This document shows, piece by piece, positions 1 through 6,783 of a DNA stretch of 7,400 nucleotides; position 1 is the stretch's first letter; each line of letters opens with the position of its first letter. A model generated the notes under the pieces. It was not told the DNA's origin. It ran no database searches and was given only the letters and a program-made list of their open reading frames with translations. A program made the translations under genes and the position numbers. The DNA comes from Natrialbaceae archaeon Tc-Br11_E2g1 (GTDB taxonomy: Archaea > Halobacteriota > Halobacteria > Halobacteriales > Natrialbaceae). The stretch lies in contig LKNC01000138.1 of the NCBI GenBank assembly GCA_001564255.1, forward strand, positions 1 through 7,400, in the 5' to 3' direction.

Positions 1-307
1 CCGCATCCCGAGCGCCGACGCGAACCCGTATCTCGTCACCGCAGCTACCATCGCGGCCGGCCTCGACGGGATCGAACGCGACCTCGAGCCCGAGTCACCC
101 GTTTCCGGCGACCCCGCAGGTGATCGCCCGCCCCTTCCACAGTCACCCGAACTCGCACTCGGTGCACTCGAGGAAGACGAGACGTTGACCACCCGTCTCG
201 GTGAGGACCTGATTCGGGCGTTCGTCGCCACCAAGCGGGCGGAACTCGAGTCGTTTCGCGATACCGTTACCGACTGGGAACGAGAGCAGTACGTCGAGAC
301 GCTCTAG
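1..307 (+). CDS. Glutamine synthetase-family protein, C-terminal end (partial; possible gamma-glutamylamine synthetase)
   Basis: The reading frame enters at base 2 and gives 101 residues before a TAG stop. The fragment opens with RIPSADANPYL, matching the conserved Arg...Asn-Pro-Tyr region near the active site of the glutamine synthetase catalytic domain, followed by the helix TAATIAAGLDGIE. It ends in a segment with the pattern TDWEREQYVETL, which resembles the C-terminus of GS-like enzymes such as PuuA (gamma-glutamylputrescine synthetase). These enzymes use ATP to join glutamate to ammonia or to an amine. The N-terminal beta-grasp domain and most catalytic residues lie outside the window, so substrate cannot be told from this part. 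The convergent Pot-type importer and the nearby FAD oxidoreductases and GATase favour an amine-glutamylating role over housekeeping glutamine synthesis, but that is inference from context. Family assignment is firm; subfamily is not. Confidence 0.85.
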   Translation, partial: RIPSADANPYLVTAATIAAGLDGIERDLEPESPVSGDPAGDRPPLPQSPELALGALEEDETLTTRLGEDLIRAFVATKRAELESFRDTVTDWEREQYVETL

Positions 308-310
308 GCG

Positions 311-330
311 ACGCTTGTAGCGTGGGTTTT
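311..330 (+). terminator. Small hairpin followed by a T run behind the GS-family gene
   Basis: ACGCT (311-315) and AGCGT (319-323) can pair around a 3-nt loop and are followed by GGGTTTT, four bases after the TAG stop. The short stem plus T tract fits transcription termination of the upstream gene. Archaeal termination depends mainly on the T run, so the hairpin may be incidental. Confidence 0.4.
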
Positions 331-341
331 CCGTTCTGTGA

Positions 342-361
342 GATCACCGTCGAGCGTGATC
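342..361. terminator. Inverted repeat between convergent genes
   Basis: GATCAC (342-347) and GTGATC (356-361) form a perfect 6-bp stem with an 8-nt loop. It lies between the ends of the GS-family gene and potC, which converge here. On the - strand it is preceded by a TTTTCC-containing stretch (about 376-382) just past the potC stop. A role in two-way termination is plausible but unproven. Confidence 0.3.
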
Positions 362-404
362 GTCGACGTTCGAGGGGGAAAACGGCGACGGGAGCGATAC
401 TCCG

Positions 405-1226
405 TCAGAACCGTCGGAGTTTCGTCGCCAACGCCGCGACGGCGATACTGATCGCCAACACGACCACACTGATCGCGTACACTTCCGGTTCGATGTCCGC
501 TCGCACCATTCCCCAGATACGGACCGGTAGCGGTACCGCACCACTCCCGCTGACGAAAAACGAGATGAGGAACTCGTCAAACGAGAGCGTAAAGGAAAAC
601 AGCGCTGCTGCCACGATATTCGGCATCAGAGCCGGTAGCGTCACCTCGCGGAACGTCGTTAACGGATCCGCCCCGAGGTCCATTGCGGCTTCCTCGAGTG
701 ACCGGTCGAGGTCGATGACCCCTGCCCCGACCACGAGCGTCGCGAACGGCAACGCATAGAGCACGTGGCCAACGACGATCGGCAGGAAGCCACGGCCGAT
801 GCCGAGTCGGGTGAAAAAGACGAATAGACCGATACCGTAGATGATAAGCGGCAGGGTAAGCGGAACGAAGATGAGGTAGGTCGCGATCGGCCCCTTCCGC
901 TTTGGCCAGTCGAACCGGGAGAGGCCAAACGCCGCGATGACGGCAAGAACCGTCGAAACGATCATGACGACGATACCGATCTGGACGCTCAGCCACAGCG
1001 ACCCGATCAGGTCACTTCGGGTCGCGAGGCTCGCGTACCATTCGGTGGTGAATTCCCAGCGTAGCCCATACCGGCCAGCGTCGAACGACATGACGACGAC
1101 GACCAGGATCGGGCCATACAGGAACAGGTAGGTGAGCAGGGCCGCGAGTTTCAGCCCGCCACCAGCCCCGTCGTTGGGATCGGAACTGGAGCCGATCCGG
1201 TCTCGGATGCCGTCGGCGACGCTCAT
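405..1226 (-). CDS. potC: PotC-like ABC transporter permease (polyamine-type importer)
   Basis: This 273-residue inner-membrane permease is the second permease half of the Pot-type importer. About six hydrophobic segments are visible (roughly residues 29-48, 76-102, 113-138, 147-170, 203-227 and 249-268). The cytoplasmic EAA loop that docks on the ATPase is intact at 179-199 (EEAAMDLGAD...FREVTLPAL). PVRIWGMVR (234-242) matches the PotC-family C-terminal region. The frame extends further upstream, but I chose the ATG at 1226 because it forms an ATGA overlap with the potB stop and has GGAGGT at 1232-1237 with a 5-nt spacer. The longer form would begin with a basic run (QRQRLPRPRRR) that is simply potB coding sequence read in another frame. 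It is the last gene of potDABC and is probably translationally coupled to potB. Substrate cannot be read from the permease. Confidence 0.9.
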   Translation of the reverse strand: MSVADGIRDRIGSSSDPNDGAGGGLKLAALLTYLFLYGPILVVVVMSFDAGRYGLRWEFTTEWYASLATRSDLIGSLWLSVQIGIVVMIVSTVLAVIAAFGLSRFDWPKRKGPIATYLIFVPLTLPLIIYGIGLFVFFTRLGIGRGFLPIVVGHVLYALPFATLVVGAGVIDLDRSLEEAAMDLGADPLTTFREVTLPALMPNIVAAALFSFTLSFDEFLISFFVSGSGAVPLPVRIWGMVRADIEPEVYAISVVVLAISIAVAALATKLRRF

Positions 1227-2186
1227 AGGCCACCTCCGCCGAGGCCGCGGGAGCCTTTGACGTTGATTCCCCATCGCATGGCGATCCAGATCGTCCCGAG
1301 TACGACCACGACCAAGATTACCGACAGTGCAGCACCGAAGTTCCAGTTAAACGCGGACCCGAACTGGGTTTCGATCACCTGCGCGTACATCCGGCCGCTG
1401 GTCCCACCGAGCAACGATGGCGTGACGTACGCAGCGGCGGTCTTGATGAAGACGAAGACCCCACCCGCGAGTGCACCGGGAAGCGTGAGAGGGAAAACGA
1501 CTTCCCGGAACGCTTCCCACCGGGAGGCGCCGAGGTCGCGGGAGGCTTCGATCAGTGATGGATCGAGTCCCTCCATGCTTGCATAAAGCGGCAGAACCGT
1601 GAACGGGACGAAAACGTAGACGAGCCCGATGATACTCCCGACCATGTTGTTCAGTAACGGCAGCGTTGGTAACCCGAGTGCTGTGAGCGTCCCGTTGATG
1701 AACCCGTTGGTCGAGAGGATCGGAATCCACGCGTACGTTCGGATCAGGTAGGACGTCCAGAACGGGATAATGACGAGCATCACGAGCACGATCTTCCAGC
1801 GCTCGGGCGCATACTGTCCCAGGTAGTAGGTAATCGGGTACGAGATTACAAGCGACAACACCGTCACGATGACGGCAATGCCGAGCGATCGGCCCAGCAA
1901 CCTGACGTATGACAGCTCACCGAACTGGAACGACGTGACAGCCGACATATCGATGAACCGACCGAAGTGGTCGAACGTCAGCCCCGAGCTGAACGGATCC
2001 TCGATGAAAACGCTGTAGGTCAACAACAACACGACCGGAATGGCGTAGAAGACGGTCAAAAGCACCAAGACCGGTCCGAGGGTAATCGACCCCTTGAACA
2101 CCTCGCTGTCCGCCAACTCGAGGAGTCGCCCGCGAAACGTTCCCTTTTCGTGTGTCGGTCGTTGGCGGACTGCATCCGCGGCTACG

Positions 2187-2203
<17 letters not shown>
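1223..2203 (-). CDS. potB: PotB-like ABC transporter permease (polyamine-type importer)
   Basis: This 326-residue permease pairs with PotC to form the membrane channel. The N-terminus is hydrophilic (1-37), then hydrophobic segments lie near residues 39-64, 103-124, 137-160, 187-209, 241-262 and 289-310. IPFWTSYLIRTYAW at 146-159 is a hallmark of the PotB family. The EAA loop runs from about 219 to 240 (EASRDLGAS...FREVVFPLT). I chose the ATG at 2203, not the one at 2239, because AGGAG (2211-2215) sits 7 nt upstream, and the longer frame would overlap potA by 53 bases instead of 17. The gene therefore overlaps the potA 3' end by 17 bp and potC by 4 bp, consistent with one polycistronic message. 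The protein ends in a glycine-rich tail (LGGGGL), whose codons also supply the potC ribosome-binding site. Confidence 0.9.
1232..1237 (-). promoter_or_regulatory. Ribosome-binding site deciding the potC start
   Basis: GGAGGT on the - strand lies 5 nt before the ATG at 1226, within the glycine codons at the end of potB. It is the strongest Shine-Dalgarno sequence in the transporter operon and supports reinitiation at the ATGA junction. Confidence 0.65.
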
Positions 2204-3257
<1,054 letters not shown>

Positions 3258-3259
3258 AA

Positions 3260-3273
3260 ATAGAGCGATCTAT
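3260..3273 (-). other. Small hairpin in the potD-potA spacer
   Basis: On the - strand ATAGA and TCTAT pair around a 4-nt loop (TCGC), ending 2 nt before the potA ATG. It fills most of the 22-bp gap after the potD stop. It could reduce potA translation or mark an RNA processing or stabilising site, since binding proteins are usually made in excess over their transporters. The 5-bp AT-rich stem is weak and may be chance. Confidence 0.25.
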
Positions 3274-3279
3274 CGGGGT

Positions 3280-4341
3280 TCAAACGGTGACGTCCGTCCA
3301 GATCTCGTCGTACGTCTGGATCTCGTCGTCGTCGTTGTACGCCGGGAACTCGGTGTTTTCGAGCGCCATCTCGAGGTTATACGTCTCGAGTTCTTCATCG
3401 GTGTACTCGACGGCGTCGGAGACCACGATGTACTCCGGCCCCTCGAACCACTCGCGTGGGACCTCCGAGATCATGTAGTCGATGAACTGTTCGGCCGCTT
3501 CTTTGTTCTCCGAACCACGGGCGATACAGAAGCAGTCGAACCAGCCGATGGTCCCTTCCTCCCAGAACGCCAGTGAAACCGGCTGGTCATCGTCGACGAG
3601 GCGGTGGTATGCGCCGTCCCACGACGTCCCGATCGACGCCTCGCCCTCCTGGAAGTTCTGGATCGAGTCCGCGGACGACGTCCAGTAGGTGTTTACGAGG
3701 TCGACGTGTTCGTTCAGTGCGTCCTCGATCGCGTCCAGATCCTCGGGCTCGTCGGGGTCCTGGCCGAGGTACTTCGCTGCAGTCCAGATCTGTGTCGCCG
3801 CGTCGTCGCGGGTCGTGATCTCCCCGTCGTACTCTTCGTCCCAAAGCACGTCGTAACTGATCGTGTCACCGAGATCGCCGACCTCCTCGTGGTTGTAGAT
3901 CGCGCCGTCGAAGCCGAACGTCATCGGAACGGCGTACTGTTCGCCGTCGAAGGAAAACTCGTCGAGTTTCATCTCCTCGAAGATGTGTTCGTCCCAGCCG
4001 GGGACGTTATCCAGGTCGATCGGGTCGAGGAGATCATTTCGGTACGCACGTTCGAAGTCCGCACCCGGTGCCGACGGCGTCCAGACGTCGTAGGTCCCTT
4101 CCGGGGACGTTTCGATCTGGTTGATCGCATCGGCGTTCGACTCGTAGGTTTCGGTGTTAACCGTAATCCCCGTGTCCTCCTCGAACGGCTGGATCCAGTC
4201 GTCGTCGATGTACGCCCCCCAACTGAAGTAGTTCACGACGTCTTCGTCGCCGCCGCCGAGACAGCCGGCGATCGTTCCCAACGCCCCGATACTACCCGTC
4301 GTAGCGATGAACTTCCTGCGTGATTTCATACCGGTTACCAT
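3280..4341 (-). CDS. potD: PotD-like extracellular substrate-binding lipoprotein (Tat-exported)
   Basis: This 353-residue acidic solute-binding protein captures substrate outside the membrane and delivers it to PotBC. The signal has twin arginines in SRRKFIA (7-13), a hydrophobic stretch and a lipobox IAGC with Cys27 as the lipidation site, followed by a GGGDED linker: a typical haloarchaeal Tat lipoprotein. YFSWGAYIDDDW (38-49) resembles the first ligand-binding strand of PotD/PotF. GWFD (266-269) matches the Trp-x-Asp pair that holds the amine in E. coli PotD. At the place of PotD Asp168-Ala-Arg-Glu171 this protein has Asp180-Ala-Ala-Thr183, so one acidic contact seems lost. An alternative start is the ATG at 4329 (MKSRRKF); both keep the full signal. 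I kept 4341 because the TATA-like box centred near 4374 would give an almost leaderless transcript there. It is the first gene of potDABC. The family is clear; the exact ligand is not. Confidence 0.92.
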   Translation of the reverse strand: MVTGMKSRRKFIATTGSIGALGTIAGCLGGGDEDVVNYFSWGAYIDDDWIQPFEEDTGITVNTETYESNADAINQIETSPEGTYDVWTPSAPGADFERAYRNDLLDPIDLDNVPGWDEHIFEEMKLDEFSFDGEQYAVPMTFGFDGAIYNHEEVGDLGDTISYDVLWDEEYDGEITTRDDAATQIWTAAKYLGQDPDEPEDLDAIEDALNEHVDLVNTYWTSSADSIQNFQEGEASIGTSWDGAYHRLVDDDQPVSLAFWEEGTIGWFDCFCIARGSENKEAAEQFIDYMISEVPREWFEGPEYIVVSDAVEYTDEELETYNLEMALENTEFPAYNDDDEIQTYDEIWTDVTV

Positions 4342-4352
4342 GTCAACACACG

Positions 4353-4401
4353 CTGATATGCAAGGGAGGTATTAATAACTGCGGGTCGGACTAAATATCA
4401 G
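4353..4401. repeat. Inverted repeat flanking the potD TATA box
   Basis: CTGATAT (4353-4359) and ATATCAG (4395-4401) are perfect 7-bp inverted arms whose centres are 42 bp apart, about four helical turns, with the TATA-like box between them. Binding by a dimeric or looping repressor is possible. A 7-bp match in AT-rich promoter sequence can also occur by chance. Confidence 0.3.
4369..4380 (-). promoter_or_regulatory. potD: TATA-like promoter of potDABC
   Basis: On the - strand AGTTATTAATAC is the best AT-rich box in the gap. Its centre is about 33 bp upstream of the ATG at 4341, so transcription should start only a few bases before it, giving a short-leader or leaderless mRNA. A weaker candidate, GATATTTAG, lies further upstream near 4392-4400. 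Confidence 0.5.
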
Positions 4402-4525
4402 TTGGCGATCTCCGTTTCCCTGGCGTTTTGTGACGACGACGTCAACTATCTGCACGGACAGGGCCCGTCTTTTCAAAATGACTGCCCCGGTTTGATACTG
4501 CTTTCGGCCCGGGACGTACAGCGAC

Positions 4526-4597
4526 TCAACGCGAAAGCCCACGAAACACGTCGAGCAGCTCTTCGTCCGACACTTCCGCTTCGTACTTTCCACCACT
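4526..4597 (-). pseudogene. Possible remnant of a regulator-like gene behind the FAD oxidoreductase
   Basis: In a frame different from the oxidoreductase, starting inside its TAG stop, the - strand reads 23 residues beginning SGGKYEAEVSDEELLDVF and ending at a TGA at 4526-4528. The acidic, helix-like pattern looks like the stretch just before the DNA-binding helices in some haloarchaeal winged-helix regulators. There is no start codon in a sensible place: upstream in this frame is basic, arginine-rich antisense-like sequence within the oxidoreductase gene. Nothing after the TGA continues it in the same frame. It could be a leftover N-terminal piece of a deleted regulator, or a chance peptide. 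The rest of the 4342-4595 gap shows no gene. Confidence 0.25.
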
Positions 4598-5753
4598 ACG
4601 GACCGGTTTCGGCCGCCGTCGGCGCGATGTAGGGAAACTCCCACGATGCGTTCGGCCCGAACCGATCGCACCGATACGGCTCGAGCGGGAACGGAGCGTC
4701 CGCTTCGACGACGAGCGCGCGAATCGCCCGGCCGATGGCCGGCCCGGCCATGATGCCAAAGCCGTGGAGTCCGGTCGCGACGACGAGTCCCGACGGCCCG
4801 TTCGGCGGCGAATCGATAATCGGCAGGTGGTCCGGCGTGGCGGAATCCCCCGATGGGCAGGTGTTGTCGGTCGCGAGCCGGGCGTCGGTCAGCGCCGGCA
4901 GTCGGTCCGGAACCGTCCTCGCGATGAGTCGTTTGAACCCCTCGACCGTCGTCGATCGGATCGACCCCGGCTCGGAAACGTAGTAGGCACCCCCACCGAC
5001 GTGAAGCTCCCCGTTGTGCTCGGGTCGCCAGTAGAGTCGCGACTCCTGGTCCCACGCGATCGGGTAGTCGGTGACCGAAACCCCGGTTTCGAGGTTGGCC
5101 GTCTGGTATCGGAACGGTCGAACCGGAAGCTCCACGCCGGCCAGTTCCGGCGTACGCCACCCCGCGGCGACGACAACCCGATCGGCCCGACGGTCACCGT
5201 CGTCGGTTCTGACCCCGCGAACGGCTCCGTCGTCGACGATGAGCCCGGTCACCTCGGTGTTCGTCCGAACGTCCGCACCATCGTTTCTCGCCTCGTCCGC
5301 CAGTGTCGCCGCGTACGTGTACGGATCGACCCAGCCGGCGTCGTCGAAGACGACCGCGCCGGTGTGGACCGATAGGTCGAACACGTTCGGGTATCGGTCC
5401 TCGAGTGCCGCGACGTCGTGTGCCGTCACGGAGAACCCGTCGTCTCGAAAGTCGGCGGCCTCGTCACGCAACCCCGACAGTTCCGGTGTCGTCCGGAGCT
5501 GGACGAACGGCAACTCGTGAAACGAGAACTGTCCGGTGCCGTCGTACTCACGGAAGAACTCGATCGAGTACCGGGCGGCCTCCCGCCGTTCGGCGTAATC
5601 GGCCACAACGGTAACGAGTCCCGATGCGTGACCGGTTGCCCCGCTTGCGATCTCGTTTCGCTCGAGTACGGTGACGTCGTGGTCCGGCGCCAGTTCACGG
5701 GCCGCGCTGAGTCCTGCGATCCCGCCGCCGACGATGAGAATATCACTTGTCAT
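4596..5753 (-). CDS. FAD-dependent oxidoreductase, DAO fold (possible gamma-glutamylamine or amino acid oxidase)
   Basis: This 385-residue protein has the layout of the D-amino-acid oxidase/glycine oxidase/PuuB superfamily. The N-terminal dinucleotide fold has ILIVGGGIAG (5-14) and an acidic residue ending the second strand (VLER, Glu31). SGATGHASG (37-45) follows in the usual FAD-contact loop. VVVAAGWR (193-200) is the second FAD contact, and the C-terminal GLHGFGIMAGPAIG (328-341) closes the isoalloxazine site. Such enzymes oxidise a C-N bond to an imine with FAD, releasing an aldehyde or keto acid plus amine or ammonia. The upstream frame contains an earlier ATG at 5861, but the start at 5753 puts the FAD motif at the usual distance. 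No good ribosome-binding site is seen (AGGAG lies 17 nt away). It is divergent from the GATase gene and clearly paralogous to the gene at 6780. Its role in amine catabolism is inferred from neighbours. Confidence 0.88.
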   Translation of the reverse strand: MTSDILIVGGGIAGLSAARELAPDHDVTVLERNEIASGATGHASGLVTVVADYAERREAARYSIEFFREYDGTGQFSFHELPFVQLRTTPELSGLRDEAADFRDDGFSVTAHDVAALEDRYPNVFDLSVHTGAVVFDDAGWVDPYTYAATLADEARNDGADVRTNTEVTGLIVDDGAVRGVRTDDGDRRADRVVVAAGWRTPELAGVELPVRPFRYQTANLETGVSVTDYPIAWDQESRLYWRPEHNGELHVGGGAYYVSEPGSIRSTTVEGFKRLIARTVPDRLPALTDARLATDNTCPSGDSATPDHLPIIDSPPNGPSGLVVATGLHGFGIMAGPAIGRAIRALVVEADAPFPLEPYRCDRFGPNASWEFPYIAPTAAETGP

Positions 5754-5789
5754 TGGTTCGATGCCGACTGCTCCTATCGGCTCGTGCGA

Positions 5790-5810
5790 ATGTGTGGTAT
5801 ACCCACGCAT
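5790..5810. promoter_or_regulatory. Near-palindromic candidate operator in the divergent promoter
   Basis: An 8-bp perfect palindrome GGTATACC (5795-5802... centred near 5799) is flanked by outer arms ATGTGT on the left and ACGCAT on the right, separated on the right by one extra C. The outer arms pair except for one G-T. On the - strand it falls between the AT-rich box and the expected transcription start of the oxidoreductase; on the + strand it abuts the upstream side of the same box. That position suits a repressor acting on both genes. No regulator gene is visible in the window. Confidence 0.45.
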
Positions 5811-5817
5811 AAATTTT
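5808..5817. promoter_or_regulatory. AT-rich box that could serve both divergent genes
   Basis: CATAAATTTT reads as a TATA-like element on + and AAAATTTATG on -. Taking about 26 bp to the start site, transcription would begin near 5839 for the GATase gene and near 5786 for the oxidoreductase, giving leaders of roughly 35 nt each. For the GATase gene a weaker element (TCATTACG, about 5844-5851) would instead give a leaderless transcript. Confidence 0.45.
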
Positions 5818-5874
5818 TCTCCCGGTCCCACAGCCCCGTCAGAGTCATTACGGACGCACACTTTCTGTGAACCA

Positions 5875-6516
5875 ATGATACTCGTTCTCGACCTCGAGGT
5901 GCAACCCGACTATCGCTATCTCGCCCCGGAAATCGCCCGCCTGACGCCGGGTGAGACGGAGTACCGTGTGTTCGTCGACGAACCGTTCCAACCGGATCTG
6001 GAGCCCTACGACGGCGTAATCCTGAGCGGCAGCACCGCGGGCGTCTACGAAGACGAACACGCAGACTGGATCGAACCGGCCGAACGGCTCGTCCGCCGCT
6101 GTCGCGACGCACCCGTCCCACTGCTCGGCGTCTGCTTTGGCCACCAGCTGATCCACCAGGCACTCGGCGGCGTCGTCGAACGGGACGAACGCCGCGCGAC
6201 GTTCGTCGAACTCGAGTCGAGCGTCGACGGCGATCTCACGGTCGACGGCCTCGAGCCCGTCGTTCCCGTCTTACACGCCGACCTCGTCGTCGACCCGGCC
6301 GACGAACTCGCGTCCACCGCCCGAACCGACTACAACGCCCACTTCTGTAGTCGACACACCGAAGCCCCGATCTGGACCGTCCAGTTTCACCCCGAGTTCA
6401 CCGAACGTGTACGCGATAAGCCGGATGACTGGGCCGACGGCGATCACTCCTTCGAGGACTCGAACGCGACTCGGGTACTCGAGAACTTCGAGCGGTACTG
6501 TCACGGTGACCGATAA
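5875..6516 (+). CDS. Class I glutamine amidotransferase-fold protein (possible gamma-glutamyl hydrolase)
   Basis: This 213-residue stand-alone GATase-1 domain has the full triad: nucleophile Cys87 in GVCFGHQ (85-91), and His172 with Glu174 in FHPEF (171-175). GVILSGSTAGVYED (47-60) forms the oxyanion-strand region. Such domains cleave the gamma-amide of glutamine or of gamma-glutamyl compounds. The motif set is closer to GMP-synthase-like GATases than to the PuuD/peptidase C26 group, and no synthase domain is attached. Its position between two FAD oxidoreductases, near a GS-family gene and a Pot importer, suggests it releases glutamate from a gamma-glutamyl product, but this is inference. The ATG at 5875 begins directly at the first beta strand (MILVLDLE); the 68 codons upstream in frame are antisense to the divergent gene and its promoter. 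A Shine-Dalgarno sequence is absent or very weak (GTGA at 5867-5870). Confidence 0.9.
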   Translation: MILVLDLEVQPDYRYLAPEIARLTPGETEYRVFVDEPFQPDLEPYDGVILSGSTAGVYEDEHADWIEPAERLVRRCRDAPVPLLGVCFGHQLIHQALGGVVERDERRATFVELESSVDGDLTVDGLEPVVPVLHADLVVDPADELASTARTDYNAHFCSRHTEAPIWTVQFHPEFTERVRDKPDDWADGDHSFEDSNATRVLENFERYCHGDR

Positions 6517-6588
6517 CGGCGACCGGGGGAGTCCTCACAGATCGGTGCCGTCGTTTTCATCGCGGATCATCCGGAGATTTCGAGGAGT

Positions 6589-6597
6589 GTGTTACAC
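6589..6597. repeat. Short inverted repeat upstream of the second oxidoreductase promoter
   Basis: GTGT-T-ACAC is a 9-bp symmetric site just before the AT-rich box at 6604-6614, where a regulator could compete with transcription factor B. Its left half shares GTGTGTT with the sequence at the potD start (4351-4345 on the - strand). It is short enough to be chance. Confidence 0.25.
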
Positions 6598-6603
6598 GAT
6601 CCC

Positions 6604-6614
6604 AAAAGTATTAA
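6604..6614 (+). promoter_or_regulatory. TATA-like promoter upstream of the 47-codon ORF and second oxidoreductase
   Basis: AAAAGTATTAA is the clearest AT-rich element in the 6517-6779 gap. Its centre lies about 31 bp before the ATG at 6640, so transcription should start at or just before that codon. The oxidoreductase start at 6780 would then have a leader of about 140 nt unless the 47-codon ORF is translated. The rest of the gap (6517-6603) shows nothing beyond the small inverted repeat. Confidence 0.5.
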
Positions 6615-6639
6615 GCGATCCCCATCTCTAGCTTTCGCG

Positions 6640-6783
6640 ATGGTCTCCCGTGGCAACAGGTATGACGACACGATAGAACCGAACGGGATCGACTACCATA
6701 GACCCGATCACGACGACTCCAACAGTTTCGAACCCAGAGCAAACGCCGAACCCGACCGACACGAGCCGGAGGGTCCCCGATGA
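6640..6783 (+). CDS. Possible 47-residue acidic small protein or leader peptide
   Basis: An ATG sits where a leaderless transcript from the 6604-6614 box would begin. It opens a 47-codon frame (MVSRGNRYDDTIEPNG...) rich in Asp, Glu, Pro and His, with no hydrophobic core, cysteines or recognisable motif. It stops with a TGA that overlaps the next gene in ATGA, which is typical of translationally coupled genes. Against it: GC at third positions is about two-thirds (my count), lower than in the neighbouring genes, and rare codons such as AGA, AGG and ATA occur. The region between promoter and oxidoreductase may simply be an untranslated leader that lacks stops by chance. I do not recognise the peptide and propose no function beyond possible coupling. 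Confidence 0.35.
   Translation: MVSRGNRYDDTIEPNGIDYHRPDHDDSNSFEPRANAEPDRHEPEGPR
6768..6773 (+). promoter_or_regulatory. Ribosome-binding site of the second oxidoreductase
   Basis: GGAGGG lies 6 nt before the ATG at 6780. It is a strong Shine-Dalgarno match and fixes the start, and it shows this gene is read from an mRNA with a leader or an upstream cistron. Confidence 0.65.

Noticed and set aside
322..759. 145-residue + strand frame opposite potC
   Set aside because: It is antisense to the well-supported permease, with low-complexity Ser/Arg/Ala-rich composition typical of shadow frames in GC-rich DNA.
3300..4260. Repeated GTC/TCG runs that look like simple repeats
   Set aside because: They are codons for runs of Asp and Glu in an acidic haloarchaeal protein read on the opposite strand.
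3604..4323. 239-residue + strand frame opposite potD
   Set aside because: It is long only because GC-rich antisense frames rarely meet stops; the valine/arginine-rich sequence has no motif and lies fully over the binding protein.
4372..5160. 262-residue - strand frame overlapping the first oxidoreductase
   Set aside because: It is arginine- and glycine-rich, out of frame with the oxidase, and has no recognisable domain; it also runs across the promoter of potD.
5754..5861. 36-codon N-terminal extension of the first oxidoreductase
   Set aside because: It would put coding sequence over the palindrome and TATA-like box and push the FAD motif away from its usual N-terminal place.
5875..6516. 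Naming the GATase gene puuD or guaA
   Set aside because: The triad and fold are clear, but the motifs do not match the PuuD group well and there is no GMP synthase partner, so a symbol would overstate the evidence.
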